From positions 37,979 through 101,978 of the forward strand of contig CANRJG010000002.1 of assembly GCA_947630875.1 (NCBI GenBank): 64,000 nucleotides of DNA, read 5' to 3'. The stretch comes from an uncultured Lachnospiraceae bacterium (GTDB lineage: Bacteria; Bacillota; Clostridia; Lachnospirales; Lachnospiraceae). Positions 1 through 10,889 of this stretch are shown here, piece after piece; within the stretch, counting starts at the first letter, position 1, and every line of letters starts with the position of its first letter. The translations under genes and the position numbers were made by a program. Under the pieces are notes generated by a model, which saw nothing but the letters and a program-made list of their open reading frames with translations, was not told the origin of the DNA and did no database searches.

Positions 1-321
1 GCCAATCTCGTACATCTGCTGTTTTTCTTTTTCCGTGCGTTTCCGGTAATTATCAAATTCCGCCCGGTTCCTTAACAGTTTATCGTTCAGCTCCTCGATC
101 TGTTCCTGCCATTTATCTTTTTTCTTCTTTTTTTCAGACCGGGGACTTTCTTTTTTTCCTTCCGCAGCAGTCTCTTCTTTCTGCTCTGCTGCAGTTTCTT
201 TCGTCTCCGTTTCCGGTGCTGCCGTTTCTTCGCACGATTCTGCTGCGCTGTCCGCTTCCTGCTGCGCTTTCGTTTCCTGTTTCGTTGTTTCTTCTGTTAA
301 ATCTTTTTCCTTATCTTCCAA
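1..321 (-). CDS. grpE: Nucleotide exchange factor GrpE, N-terminal part (gene runs off the left edge)
   Basis: GrpE releases ADP from DnaK in the cytosolic Hsp70 cycle. Only the first 107 codons are in the window. The start is TTG: an in-frame TAA lies two codons upstream and a GGGAGA ribosome site sits 9 bases before it, so no other start is possible. The first ~75 residues are a charged, Glu/Lys/Thr-rich disordered tail. They lead into the conserved start of the coiled coil, RNRAEFDNYRKRTEKEK, which is diagnostic of GrpE. It lies 31 bases after the hrcA stop and is clearly co-transcribed with it; dnaK and dnaJ would be expected to the left of the window. Confidence 0.95.
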   Translation of the reverse strand, partial: MEDKEKDLTEETTKQETKAQQEADSAAESCEETAAPETETKETAAEQKEETAAEGKKESPRSEKKKKKDKWQEQIEELNDKLLRNRAEFDNYRKRTEKEKQQMYEIG

Positions 322-352
322 ATCTTACGGTCTCCCTTCCTGATCGAGCCTT

Positions 353-1393
353 TCATCGATCCTTTTTTGCTATCTGTTCCAGCTGTTTTAACAGCTTGCT
401 CATGGTTTTCATGACGTTTTCATAATCCATTCGTTTCGGACCGATGATACCCACCGTACCTTTCATATCATTTCCCAGATCATAAGTCGCGGTAACCACA
501 CTGCAGTCCTTCATATTCTGAAACGGCGATTCATCGCCGATATACACCTGAATGCCGTTTTTTTCATTGCCGTTTTCCATGGATCTGGAAACAATGGAAC
601 GCAGCTGGTTTTTCTCTTCAAAGGTGGAAATCAGCGCCGTGGCGTTCTTCTGATCGCTCAGCTCCGGATAACGGAAAATGTTGGTGGCGCCGGAAGTGTA
701 AATTTCATACTCTTCATCTTCCTGTACCGCGTTGACCACTGCTTCAATGACGTCGTCCACCAGAAGCGCATACTCGCCGGCCTGGGCTTTCATCTGGGCA
801 ACGGTGCCGAGGCTGATCTCATCCAGTGTCAGACCGTTGAGATTGGTATTCAGCAGCACATTTAACTTCAGCAATGTTTCGCCGTCCACTTCCTCATCCG
901 TGGAAATGACTTTGTTCTTTATAATGTTGCCTTCCACCACCACAATGGCCATGACCTGAAATTTGTCCACCTGGGAAAGCTGAATGAACTTGATCTTGCT
1001 CCGGTGAAACACCGGCGAGGAAATCATGGCGGCATAGTTGGTATTATTTGCCAGTACCTTGGCCACCTGTTTCAGCATCCGGTCGATCTTATCCTGCTTC
1101 TGAATCACGATCTCTGCCGGACCGCCGATCTCTTCTTCCCGGCCTTCAATCAGCTCATCCACGTAAAACCGGTATCCCTTATCCGTGGGAATCCGTCCCG
1201 CCGAAGTATGAGGCTGAATAATGTAACCCATTTCTTCCAGATCCGCCATTTCATTTCGAATCGTGGCAGAACTTAAATTCAGATCCGTGTCTTTGGAAAT
1301 GGTCCGCGAGCCGACAGGTTCGCCGGTATCCAGATAATTCTGGATAATGGCCTTTAATATTTTGTGCTTTCGGTCACTTAAAATCTCTGCCAT
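353..1393 (-). CDS. hrcA: Heat-inducible transcription repressor HrcA
   Basis: HrcA binds the CIRCE operator and represses class I heat-shock genes; GroEL availability normally sets its activity. The 346 residues match the usual family length. The N-terminal winged helix is visible (residues ~1-75, with SSATIRNEMADLEEMGY and SAGRIPTDKGYR), followed by the GAF-like and dimerisation regions (VDKFQVMAIVVVEGN; later DLGNDMKGTVGIIGPKRMDY). The start has an AGGAGG site 6 bases upstream. It is the first gene of the operon with grpE and lies directly behind a sigma-A promoter and CIRCE element, so it should be autoregulated. Confidence 0.97.
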   Translation of the reverse strand: MAEILSDRKHKILKAIIQNYLDTGEPVGSRTISKDTDLNLSSATIRNEMADLEEMGYIIQPHTSAGRIPTDKGYRFYVDELIEGREEEIGGPAEIVIQKQDKIDRMLKQVAKVLANNTNYAAMISSPVFHRSKIKFIQLSQVDKFQVMAIVVVEGNIIKNKVISTDEEVDGETLLKLNVLLNTNLNGLTLDEISLGTVAQMKAQAGEYALLVDDVIEAVVNAVQEDEEYEIYTSGATNIFRYPELSDQKNATALISTFEEKNQLRSIVSRSMENGNEKNGIQVYIGDESPFQNMKDCSVVTATYDLGNDMKGTVGIIGPKRMDYENVMKTMSKLLKQLEQIAKKDR

Positions 1394-1414
1394 TTCCTGC
1401 CTCCTTCGCGTTTG

Positions 1415-1441
1415 TTAGCACTCGATATGATTTAGTGCTAA
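1415..1441 (-). promoter_or_regulatory. CIRCE operator (HrcA binding site)
   Basis: TTAGCACTC (1415-1423), a 9-base spacer, then TAGTGCTAA (1433-1441). This is the classic CIRCE inverted repeat with one mismatch: consensus GAGTGCTAA on the right arm, with T in place of the first G. It lies between the promoter -10 and the hrcA start, where bound HrcA would block transcription of hrcA-grpE. Confidence 0.95.
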
Positions 1442-1452
1442 CACTTGAAGAT

Positions 1453-1481
1453 AAGATAGCACTTCCTTTCGGAACTGTCAA
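1453..1481 (-). promoter_or_regulatory. Sigma-A promoter of hrcA-grpE
   Basis: Read on the minus strand: -35 TTGACA (1476-1481), a 17-base spacer, and -10 TATCTT (1453-1458). Transcription would begin just before or within the CIRCE element. Confidence 0.85.
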
Positions 1482-1514
1482 CCGATTTTTTGAAATTTTT
1501 TCAGGAATTTCATT

Positions 1515-1543
1515 AAAAAACCGGAGACCTTAGGTCCCCGGTT
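1515..1543 (-). terminator. Rho-independent terminator of the sugar block
   Basis: An 11-base stem (1519-1529 with 1533-1543, rich in CCGG) with a 3-base loop is followed on the minus strand by a run of T. It lies 15 bases after the kinase stop and separates the block from the hrcA promoter. It is the only clear terminator seen on the minus strand between here and the promoter near 21,900. Confidence 0.9.
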
Positions 1544-1557
1544 TCACTGCACATATT

Positions 1558-3039
1558 TTATTTTGTCAGTACCTTGGCCACCGCCTGCCGCCAGCCCTGA
1601 TAGAGCCGCTCCACTTCCGGCGCCGCCGCCTTTGGCGTGTACGCCTTCCGGGAAACGCAGGAAAAAATGGTGTCCTTATCATAAAACCCTAAGGCAATGC
1701 CCGCCGCAAATGCCGGCCCCATGGCGGAAAATTCCTCCGCGTCGGGCACCTGTACGGGAATCTGCAGCTGATCGCTCTGAAACTGCATCAGATACCCGTT
1801 TCTGGTGGGACCGCCGTCCACACGGATATCCTGCAGTCGTATGCCTGCGGTTTCCTGCATGAGCCGGACAATGTCCGCAATCTGATACGCAATGGCGTCC
1901 AGAGCCGCACGAACGATTTCATTTTTTCCGGTGACACGCGTCATGCCTACAACGGCCGCCGTTGCATCCGCATCCCAGTAGGGCGCGCCCAGTCCGGTAA
2001 AGGCGGGCACCAGATAACTCTGATCTGCCGAATTGGCCGCCGCGGCCAGATCCGCCGTTTCCTTTGCGGAATCGATCAGGTGCAGGTCATTCTGCAGCCA
2101 GGAGATAATCGCCCCGGTATAATTGATATTGCCTTCCAGCACATATTCGGTCTTTCCGTCCATCCGCCAGGCCAGCGAGGTCACCACGCCTTTCTGACTG
2201 AATACCGCCTCACTGCCGATATTCATCATGACGGAAGAACCGGTGCCATAGGTCACTTTGGCGCTTCCGGGGGTCAGGCAGCCCTGCCCGAAGAGGGCGC
2301 CGTGGGAATCTCCCAGTACGCCGTGAATCGGAATTTCTTTCTTTAATATACCGCCGAAATCCGTGTAACCGAACAGCGCGTTGGAGTCGCATACCAGAGG
2401 CAGGCTGTCCTCAGGGATCTGAAACCACCCGCAGATGTCCGGATCCCAGGACATAGTATTGATATTAAACAGCTGGGTCCTGGATGCATTGGACGCGTCG
2501 GTTTTGAATACATGGTCCTTCGTCAGGTTGTAAATCAGCCAGCTGTCCATGGTGCCGCAGCAAAGCCGCCCTTCTTTCGCCAGTGAAGCGCTTTCCGGCA
2601 CATGCCGCAAAACCCAGGCGATCTTGGCTGCGCTGAAATAGGGAGACAGCTGCAGACCGGTCCGGGCCTGAATCTCCTTTGCATATCCTGCCTTTTCCAC
2701 TTCCGCGCAAATGTCGGCGCCCCGGGCGCATTGCCACACAATGGCATGATAAAGAGGCTTTCCGGTCTGCCGGTCCCAGCACATGGCAGTTTCCCGCTGA
2801 TTGCTGATGCCCAGTCCGATGAGTTCTCCCTCCTGCATCCATGCAGAATCCATGATTTCACGAATCAGCCCATAGATATTCTCCATGATCTCTTCCGCAT
2901 CATGGGCCACCCATCCTTTTTCGTTGATGATCTGCCGGTGGGATTTGTCGATTCGCAGTACGATATGTCCCGCCGCGTCAAAAAGCATGGCTTTGGTGCC
3001 CTGTGTGCTCTGATCAATTCCCAAAATATATTTGTTCAT
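1558..3039 (-). CDS. FGGY-family carbohydrate kinase, glycerol-kinase-like
   Basis: It phosphorylates a polyol or ketose with ATP in the cytosol. The 493 residues span both actin-like FGGY domains: the N-terminal phosphate loop GIDQSTQGTK, then ISNQRET (R82, E83), PYFSAAK (Y134), LGDSHGALFGQG (D244), and the C-terminal YGTGSSVMMN and DGGPTRNGYLMQFQSD. R82, E83, Y134 and D244 match the glycerol-binding residues of E. coli GlpK, but the Gln that follows the Asp in GlpK is Ser here. Last gene of a block with a sugar isomerase and transketolase halves, so the true substrate may be a ketose rather than glycerol. Family confident; substrate open. Confidence 0.88.
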   Translation of the reverse strand: MNKYILGIDQSTQGTKAMLFDAAGHIVLRIDKSHRQIINEKGWVAHDAEEIMENIYGLIREIMDSAWMQEGELIGLGISNQRETAMCWDRQTGKPLYHAIVWQCARGADICAEVEKAGYAKEIQARTGLQLSPYFSAAKIAWVLRHVPESASLAKEGRLCCGTMDSWLIYNLTKDHVFKTDASNASRTQLFNINTMSWDPDICGWFQIPEDSLPLVCDSNALFGYTDFGGILKKEIPIHGVLGDSHGALFGQGCLTPGSAKVTYGTGSSVMMNIGSEAVFSQKGVVTSLAWRMDGKTEYVLEGNINYTGAIISWLQNDLHLIDSAKETADLAAAANSADQSYLVPAFTGLGAPYWDADATAAVVGMTRVTGKNEIVRAALDAIAYQIADIVRLMQETAGIRLQDIRVDGGPTRNGYLMQFQSDQLQIPVQVPDAEEFSAMGPAFAAGIALGFYDKDTIFSCVSRKAYTPKAAAPEVERLYQGWRQAVAKVLTK

Positions 3040-3076
3040 AATTTCTCCGTTTCAGATGCTTTCAGGCTCGCATGAT

Positions 3077-4006
3077 TTAAAGGTTTTCTTTGACCTTTTT
3101 CGCAATGCCTTCCCCGCTGAGACCGTAATACGCAAAGACTTCCTGTGATTTTCCGGGAATGGTAGGCGCGTCGGGCAGCGCCATGCAGATCACCTTTCTG
3201 GGGCAGTGTTCCGAAACGATCTGCGCCACTCTGGAACCCATGCCGCCGATAAAGGTATGCTCCTCCGCCGTTACAACAAGCCTTGCTTTTTCAGCCGCTT
3301 TGACCACAGATGCCTCGTCCATAGGCTTGACACAGTACATATCAAGAACAGAAGCCGAGATACCGTCTTTCTCCAGAAGACAAGCCGCGTCTTTTGCCGG
3401 TTTAACCATTTCACCGCAGGCAATGATCGCCACATCGGTACCTTCTTTGATCCACGTTGCTTTGTCCATTTCGAAGGGGGTGTTTTCTTCTTCGTAAACA
3501 TCTTCTACCGGGTTCCTTCCGACTCTGATATAGGCAGGCTTTTCATCCTTCAGCAAAGCCTGGATTAATTTTCTGGTCTGATGTCTGTCGCTGGGCAGAT
3601 AGACCCGCATATTCGGAATCGACGACATGGTTGCAATATCCTGTGCCGAATGATGGGTCATACCCAGTGCGCCGTAGCTGATGCCGCCGCTGACGCCGAT
3701 CAGCTTCACGTTGGTATTGGAATAAGCCGCGTCCACCTTGCCCTGTTCCATACTTCTCGTAGAAAGGAAACAGGCCGGCGACGCGCAGTAGGGTTTTTTG
3801 CCGCATCTGGCCAGTCCCGCGGAAATGCTGACCAGGCTCTGTTCCGCAATACCCACTTCTACGAACTGCTCCGGATAAGCCACCGAAAAAGGCGTCATGG
3901 AAGCGGATCCTCTGGAATCACTGCAAAGGACGACGATATCGCGGTCTGTTTTCGCTTCTTCCAGAAGCACATCGCAGATTGCCTGTCTGTTAGGAATATT
4001 ATTCAT
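3077..4006 (-). CDS. Transketolase, C-terminal (PYR-domain) subunit
   Basis: This is the second half of a split transketolase, which moves two-carbon ketol units between sugar phosphates using thiamine diphosphate. The 309 residues cover the pyrimidine-binding domain, with the catalytic Glu in EVGIAEQSLVSISAGLA, and the C-terminal domain (ARLVVTAEEHTFIGGMGSRV). AGGAGG precedes the ATG, which overlaps the stop of the upstream half by 8 bases, as expected for coupled synthesis of two subunits. It belongs to the sugar block. A DXP-synthase-like identity is unlikely because both halves together have transketolase size and motifs. Confidence 0.92.
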   Translation of the reverse strand: MNNIPNRQAICDVLLEEAKTDRDIVVLCSDSRGSASMTPFSVAYPEQFVEVGIAEQSLVSISAGLARCGKKPYCASPACFLSTRSMEQGKVDAAYSNTNVKLIGVSGGISYGALGMTHHSAQDIATMSSIPNMRVYLPSDRHQTRKLIQALLKDEKPAYIRVGRNPVEDVYEEENTPFEMDKATWIKEGTDVAIIACGEMVKPAKDAACLLEKDGISASVLDMYCVKPMDEASVVKAAEKARLVVTAEEHTFIGGMGSRVAQIVSEHCPRKVICMALPDAPTIPGKSQEVFAYYGLSGEGIAKKVKENL

Positions 4007-4826
4007 TTGCAGCCGCCTCCTTTGCTTTCAATTCCTCCATTGCCAGCTGGTATTCCTCATCCGTGGGTACCTTATGATGCCATACCGCCTGATTTTCCAT
4101 AAAGGATACGCCGTATCCCTTAATGGTATGGGCAATGATGACGCTGGGTTTGCCCTTGCACTGCTTTGCTTCCTCAAAAGCCGCATTCAGAGAAGGAATG
4201 TCCCAGCCTTTTTCCACGTCGATGACGTTCCAGCCGAAACTTTCCCAGCGTTTCGCCAGATTTTCATGAGACATGACGTCTTCGGTACAGCCGGAAATCT
4301 GCAGACGGTTTCTGTCCACCACTGCACAGAGATTGTCCAGTTTGTAATGGCCGCCTGCCATCGCGCCTTCCCAGACGGAGCCTTCCGCCAGCTCTCCGTC
4401 GCCCATGACCACATAGGTGCGGTAATCCTTCTTATCCATGCGGCCTGCCAGCGCCATGCCGACGCCGACGCTCAGGCCGTGGCCCAAAGAACCGGAATTC
4501 ATCTCAATCCCGTTAATCTTATTGTAGGGATGTCCGATATAATTGGATCCGAACTGCGAATAGGTCTCCAGAGCCGATTTCGGGAAAAATCCCTGATCCG
4601 CCAGCACCGCGTACAGCGCCTCCACCGAATGTCCCTTGCTTAAAATAAAGCGGTCCCGGTCGGGGGAGCTGACATTGTCAGGCCTTGTGTTCATCTGTTT
4701 TTCATACAGCGTCAGAATGATATTCAATACGCTGAAATCGCCGCCGATATGGCCGGTTTTCGCCCGGTAAATCATATTGAGGACGTCCTGCCTGAGGGCA
4801 AACGATTTGGCTGTTAAATTGTCCAT
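3999..4826 (-). CDS. Transketolase, N-terminal (TPP-binding) subunit
   Basis: First half of the split transketolase. It binds the thiamine diphosphate phosphate through Mg2+ with the motif GDGELAEGSVWEGAMAGG followed by DNLCAVVDRNRLQ. The family's GHIGGDFS and SLGHGLSVGVGMALAGR segments are also present. I chose the ATG at 4826 (275 residues) because AGGAG lies 10 bases upstream. An in-frame ATG at 4859 overlaps the isomerase stop as ATGA but lacks a ribosome site. Split transketolases are common in Clostridia; a copy inside a catabolic block suggests a dedicated role rather than the housekeeping one. Confidence 0.93.
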   Translation of the reverse strand: MDNLTAKSFALRQDVLNMIYRAKTGHIGGDFSVLNIILTLYEKQMNTRPDNVSSPDRDRFILSKGHSVEALYAVLADQGFFPKSALETYSQFGSNYIGHPYNKINGIEMNSGSLGHGLSVGVGMALAGRMDKKDYRTYVVMGDGELAEGSVWEGAMAGGHYKLDNLCAVVDRNRLQISGCTEDVMSHENLAKRWESFGWNVIDVEKGWDIPSLNAAFEEAKQCKGKPSVIIAHTIKGYGVSFMENQAVWHHKVPTDEEYQLAMEELKAKEAAANE

Positions 4827-4855
4827 AATTCTTTTTCTCCTGTCCGATTTTGCGC

Positions 4856-6256
4856 TCATTCGCCGCGCAGATAAGCCTTTACCTTTTCTTCAACGGGATC
4901 GTAAAGATCCGGTTTGACGCCGATGTATTTGCATGCTTCATAAAGCACCGGAACCACATCCTTGTGGATACCGACGCAATGATGAATGTAAGGTCCGCAG
5001 ACCAGTTTTTCTTCCAGGCGCTTGAGGTTTTCCACTTCAACCCAGACATAGGTTCCCTTGGTATACGGGCCGTCGATGCCTTTTGCATTGCCCAGCAGCA
5101 GCGAATATTCCCCGTTGTCGCCGTCAAATCTGGCCAGTGTCATCAGGCCGTGTTTTGCCTCGGCTGCCACCGAACCGGGATGATCAAATGCCAGAGGATA
5201 TTCGATGGTGGGTTTTTCCTTTGCGCAGGAAATGGGCCAGGGACCGCAGTGCTGCAGCAGTTCTCCGTTTTCATTGTCCGGATGGCGCACAGTCCAGTCG
5301 GCAAAAAAGCTCCGGGTTTCGTTCATGCCCGCCGCTTCCGTCATCAGAGCCGTAATGGCACCGTGAATATCGGTTTCGCAGACCACCGGAATGCCTTCCT
5401 CGTTCAGCAGAGAATTGGCCGCGCAGGGCATAATGCCCAGTACGCTCTGCAGTGCGTTCCAGCACTGAATGGCAATGGCATTGCAGCCGTATTTCTTTGC
5501 AAGGCTCTTCATAGCCACTTTCAGCGCCGCCACATTTTCCAGCTCATTGTCCTTGATGCACACGTTCATGTTCGCCCGGACATAGGCCAGCACTTCGTCC
5601 ACTTCGGTACGCTCCGCAAGCGCCGCTTTTACCGCGTCTTCCAGCTCCGGCATGGGAATGGGCGCCAGATGAATGTTGAATTTCTCCAGCAGTTCTCCTT
5701 CATTGCACATAGTAGACCAGAAATCGAAGGGTCTGGGCGCAATCTGGAGAATCCGGATATTGCGGAAGGTTTTTACCACGTTGCAGACCGCCAGGAAATC
5801 CCGGATGCCCCGTTCAAATTCCGGATCATCCAGCCGGCAGTTGGTCATATAGGTAAAGGGCACCTGAAATCTGCGCAGCACCTTTCCGGTGGCAAACAGG
5901 CCGCACTGGCTGTCTCTTAAGCGCACACCGTTTTCATCCGGACGTTCATCCCTGGGCCCCCACAGCAGCACCGGCAGATTCATTTCTCTTGCCAGACGGG
6001 CTACCACATATTCGGTTCCGAAATTACAATGCGGGAAAAAGAGGCCGTCCACCCCTTCTTTCCGGAATTTAGCAGCAATTTTTTCCCGGTCGTTTTCATC
6101 ATAGAACAGACCTTCTTCGTTGATATCGGTAATATCAACAAACTCCACGCCCAGACTTTTCAGCTTTTCTCTCGTCAGATTGCTGTACTTGATTGCGTCA
6201 GGCGCGCTGAAAATACTTCTTCTTGTCGGCGCGAACCCCAGTTTTATCTTTGCCAT
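4856..6256 (-). CDS. L-fucose/L-arabinose isomerase-family protein
   Basis: Fucose/arabinose isomerase-fold enzymes interconvert aldoses and ketoses with a divalent metal. The 466 residues show the N-terminal substrate-handling fold (GLFFPHCNFGTEYVVARLA, WGPRDERP) and the C-terminal half with CETDIHGAITALMTEA, where the acidic residues fit metal ligands, followed by HCGPWPIS and FDHPGS. I placed the start at 6256 because GGAGGAGG precedes it; an ATG 13 codons upstream has no such site. Next to an alpha-L-fucosidase, L-fucose is an obvious candidate substrate, but similarity to canonical FucI looks modest, so the sugar is not certain. Confidence 0.82.
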   Translation of the reverse strand: MAKIKLGFAPTRRSIFSAPDAIKYSNLTREKLKSLGVEFVDITDINEEGLFYDENDREKIAAKFRKEGVDGLFFPHCNFGTEYVVARLAREMNLPVLLWGPRDERPDENGVRLRDSQCGLFATGKVLRRFQVPFTYMTNCRLDDPEFERGIRDFLAVCNVVKTFRNIRILQIAPRPFDFWSTMCNEGELLEKFNIHLAPIPMPELEDAVKAALAERTEVDEVLAYVRANMNVCIKDNELENVAALKVAMKSLAKKYGCNAIAIQCWNALQSVLGIMPCAANSLLNEEGIPVVCETDIHGAITALMTEAAGMNETRSFFADWTVRHPDNENGELLQHCGPWPISCAKEKPTIEYPLAFDHPGSVAAEAKHGLMTLARFDGDNGEYSLLLGNAKGIDGPYTKGTYVWVEVENLKRLEEKLVCGPYIHHCVGIHKDVVPVLYEACKYIGVKPDLYDPVEEKVKAYLRGE

Positions 6257-6315
6257 AAGTGTATCCTCCTCCTTATATGATTTAAATAATGCCACAGGGC
6301 TGTTTTACATGTTTC

Positions 6316-7743
6316 TCACTGTCTTGTGATTGCAAATGCATATGCGTACCGGCAGGCAGGTTCCTTCGGCAGACAGATATGCAGGCCTTCCCGGTCTCTG
6401 GTGAATGCCAGTTTTTCTTCCGCTCCCAGCATGTGAACCTCTGTGACGGTTTCCGGCGTCTTTCCTTCCGCCAGGCTGCGGATGGAAAGGCGTCCGTTTT
6501 CCGGCCAGCCGTATGCAATGGCATATATTATATTTCCTTTTTGGGTAAAACGAATGTCCTTTTTGGAAAAACCGCTGTCTTTTACCGCGCCTTCATCGCC
6601 GCTCTCATTGGCCAGCTGTTCTTCTACCTTTGCAATGTCATAATCGCTGTCTTTCATGTGGGTGGGTCCTTCTCCCGCAACCACGAAAGGTCTGGTTCCA
6701 TAAATGGCTTCTCCGTTGATCTGCAGCCAGTCGCCGATTTCATACAATGTTTTCTTCGCTTCGGGATGGAAAGAGCCGTCTGCGTAAGGTCCCACGTTCA
6801 AAAGCAGGTTGCCGTTTTTAGACACGATATCACAGAGCTGGTAAATCACGTCTTGTGCGGACCTGTACTTCGGATTCTGCACCATACACCAGGTCACATT
6901 GTCCTCCAGCCGGTCGTCAGTCTGCCAGGCCCCGGGCTGAATATTTTCAAACTGTCCCCGTTCGATGTCCGGAATGCCGATACCTGCCGGGAAATCCTCC
7001 TGCTTATAGCTGATGATCGCATCCGGATTTTCATAGACCCCTGCGGTCATTTCCTTACGGAAAGCCTCGTCAATGATACAGGACCTGCTGTCAAAATAAA
7101 TGATATCCGGCGCGTATTTCTTCGCTACCTCCAGTACCTTGTCCCGCCACATGGTATTAAATTCCGCATCCGGCAGCCGGTAGGGAAGATAGCGGTTCGT
7201 TTCCAGCGGCAGCGCCTTCCAGTAATACTTTTCATTGGCGGGATCATAGACGTCTGCGTCGGGATCCGTGGACATGAACCAGCCCCAGAGCCATTGATGG
7301 TGGAAGGTGGCCAGCAGCTTAATACCCCGTTTTCGAAACGCCGCAGCGCATTCTCCGTACACGTCTCTGTGGGGGCCGTAGTTGACACAGTTCACCTCGT
7401 TGACCTTGCTGTCCCACATGGAAAAATTATCGGAATGCTCCGTTACCGGTCCCGCATACTTCGCGCCGGAACGTTCCACCAGTTCCGCCCATTCTTCCGG
7501 ATCAAACTTCTCGCCTTTCATCATCGGGTAAAAGTCTTTATATCCGAATGTATTCAGCGGGCCGTATTTCTCCACATGATATTTGTTGATGTTATTTTTT
7601 TTCGCATACATGTTCCTGGAATACCACTCGTTTTTGTATGCCGGAACGCTGTAAGGTCCCCAATGGAAAAAGAGACCGAACTTCGCGTCCCGAAACCAGT
7701 CCGGCGCTTCGCGCTTTAAGGCATCCCATTCCAGATTCTGCAT
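6316..7743 (-). CDS. Alpha-L-fucosidase, glycoside hydrolase family GH29
   Basis: It removes terminal L-fucose from oligosaccharides by a retaining mechanism. The 475 residues begin with the GH29 signature WFRDAKFGLFFHWGPYSVPA and continue with EWYSRNMY, VERSGAKYAGPVTEHSDNF, FHHQWLWGW and YAPDIIYFDSR, where the Asp is the expected nucleophile. The family's GNLLLNVGPYADG follows. There is no signal peptide, so it should act in the cytosol on imported oligosaccharides. Its ATG overlaps the esterase stop by one base (TAATG), indicating translational coupling. Confidence 0.93.
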   Translation of the reverse strand: MQNLEWDALKREAPDWFRDAKFGLFFHWGPYSVPAYKNEWYSRNMYAKKNNINKYHVEKYGPLNTFGYKDFYPMMKGEKFDPEEWAELVERSGAKYAGPVTEHSDNFSMWDSKVNEVNCVNYGPHRDVYGECAAAFRKRGIKLLATFHHQWLWGWFMSTDPDADVYDPANEKYYWKALPLETNRYLPYRLPDAEFNTMWRDKVLEVAKKYAPDIIYFDSRSCIIDEAFRKEMTAGVYENPDAIISYKQEDFPAGIGIPDIERGQFENIQPGAWQTDDRLEDNVTWCMVQNPKYRSAQDVIYQLCDIVSKNGNLLLNVGPYADGSFHPEAKKTLYEIGDWLQINGEAIYGTRPFVVAGEGPTHMKDSDYDIAKVEEQLANESGDEGAVKDSGFSKKDIRFTQKGNIIYAIAYGWPENGRLSIRSLAEGKTPETVTEVHMLGAEEKLAFTRDREGLHICLPKEPACRYAYAFAITRQ

Positions 7744-9146
7744 TACTTCGTCCTCTTTTCCACTTTATATTTATAAAAACTTAAAATCGGCAGAAAAGTT
7801 CCGCTATCATAAGGCGGCGTCATCGTAGGATTGGCTTCCCATGCAAAGGAAACGTGCATAAATCCGATGGGCGGACGGGATAATTCCATGGAAATCTGCG
7901 ACGGATCTTCTTTGGAAAAACAGATCCGTTCGTAAGGCATCACGCCGGTTTCATCTTCCACCGTAAAGCCGCTGACAACCGCGTCCGTACCCTGGGCACA
8001 GAGACTGCCCTGCACATGGTCAAAATGCAGGGTCAAAACGCCGTCGTCATATACCGCATCCCGGATATCCGGCGCAAAAAAGGCTTCGGTTCCGCACAGG
8101 ACATGGGCGCAGAGCCGGGCCATGATTTCTCCCAGATGAATACAGGAATGAGCGCAGTTGTGAATGCCGTCGCACAGCTTTTCCGCCGTCGTGGGCAGTA
8201 TGTAGATCTGCGGAATCTCGTGTGTCGCTTCTCGCTGGGCTTCCCGCACCATACCCCAGCCGGGATCATTTTCACCGCAGACCTGGCGGTTCAGCTGGAA
8301 AGTAAAGAAAGGCACCTCATAGCCCAGTTCCTTACGGAACCGTTCGATCAATGAAAAATAGCGTTCCCGGTACAGCATACAGTTTTCTGGATCGGTATCG
8401 GAACAGCCCTGATACCACAAAACCCCGGCAATTTTCTTCTGCTGTTTCGCACGGGTGCACATATTCACATACATGGGGGACACGTCTCTGTCCCATTTCC
8501 GTATGCTCAATCCGCCTTCCGCAGTCTGGATCAGCCCCACCGGATATCCGCTGTACTGCATAAAGGCTTTTCCAAATGCAAGAAAAGGACTGACCCCCGG
8601 GTTGCCCCGTTCGGCATTGGGCGCATCCGCCGCTTTCGTAGCTTCATTCATCGGATGTGACGCAATATCCCAGCTGCCCCGGTTCCTGTACAGATGCACG
8701 CCCATCATCGGCGGATCATACGCGGTATCCCGCGCATATCCGGCCGCATTGGACTGGCCGGCAATGACAAAGAGATTCCCCACGCCGATATGCAGGCAGG
8801 CGTCTCCCCGAAAGGTCCATTCCAGTCCTGCTTTATCGGATCTGGCGTACAGACCGGTTTCCACCCGGTACAGTCCGCCGGCAGGAATCTGTATTTCCAC
8901 ACTCCATTCGCCGGTCCAGGCGTCCTCGTCTTTAGTAAACGAAGCATCTACCCAGTCCACAACCACTTCATTGTTGTCTTCCCGATATACTCTGATTTTT
9001 GGCTGCAGCGCCGAAACGCCCAGCTTGACCGCGTCCTTGATCAAAATCCAGGTGCCGGAAAAGGACGCCGCAGCGTACCCGTTTTCCTGCTGCAGAATCT
9101 GCCAGTCCGCAAGTCCTTCCTCAATAAACATACCATGAATTCTCAT
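7743..9146 (-). CDS. Sialate O-acetylesterase-like carbohydrate esterase (SASA family)
   Basis: It probably removes acetyl groups from sugars so that glycosidases can act. The 467 residues contain an N-terminal beta-rich region and the SGNH-type catalytic core: NLFVIAGQSNAAGY (Ser in GQSN), then GVLWYQGCSDTD, the conserved WYQG-SD block of the family, and a C-terminal His region (HNCAHSCIHLGE). There is no signal peptide, so it is cytosolic. GGAGAAG precedes the start. It is the first gene of the sugar block and begins only 39 bases after atpC. The exact acetylated substrate cannot be read from sequence. Confidence 0.85.
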   Translation of the reverse strand: MRIHGMFIEEGLADWQILQQENGYAAASFSGTWILIKDAVKLGVSALQPKIRVYREDNNEVVVDWVDASFTKDEDAWTGEWSVEIQIPAGGLYRVETGLYARSDKAGLEWTFRGDACLHIGVGNLFVIAGQSNAAGYARDTAYDPPMMGVHLYRNRGSWDIASHPMNEATKAADAPNAERGNPGVSPFLAFGKAFMQYSGYPVGLIQTAEGGLSIRKWDRDVSPMYVNMCTRAKQQKKIAGVLWYQGCSDTDPENCMLYRERYFSLIERFRKELGYEVPFFTFQLNRQVCGENDPGWGMVREAQREATHEIPQIYILPTTAEKLCDGIHNCAHSCIHLGEIMARLCAHVLCGTEAFFAPDIRDAVYDDGVLTLHFDHVQGSLCAQGTDAVVSGFTVEDETGVMPYERICFSKEDPSQISMELSRPPIGFMHVSFAWEANPTMTPPYDSGTFLPILSFYKYKVEKRTK

Positions 9147-9185
9147 TTTATATCACTCTTCTCCACAGCTGCCAGATCTGTCGTT

Positions 9186-10864
<1,679 letters not shown>

Positions 10865-10889
10865 TTATGCAGCCTGAAAATCTCATGCT

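Noticed and set aside
6289..7719. Plus-strand frame of 476 codons
   Set aside because: Exact opposite of the fucosidase gene; composition is that of an antisense reading.
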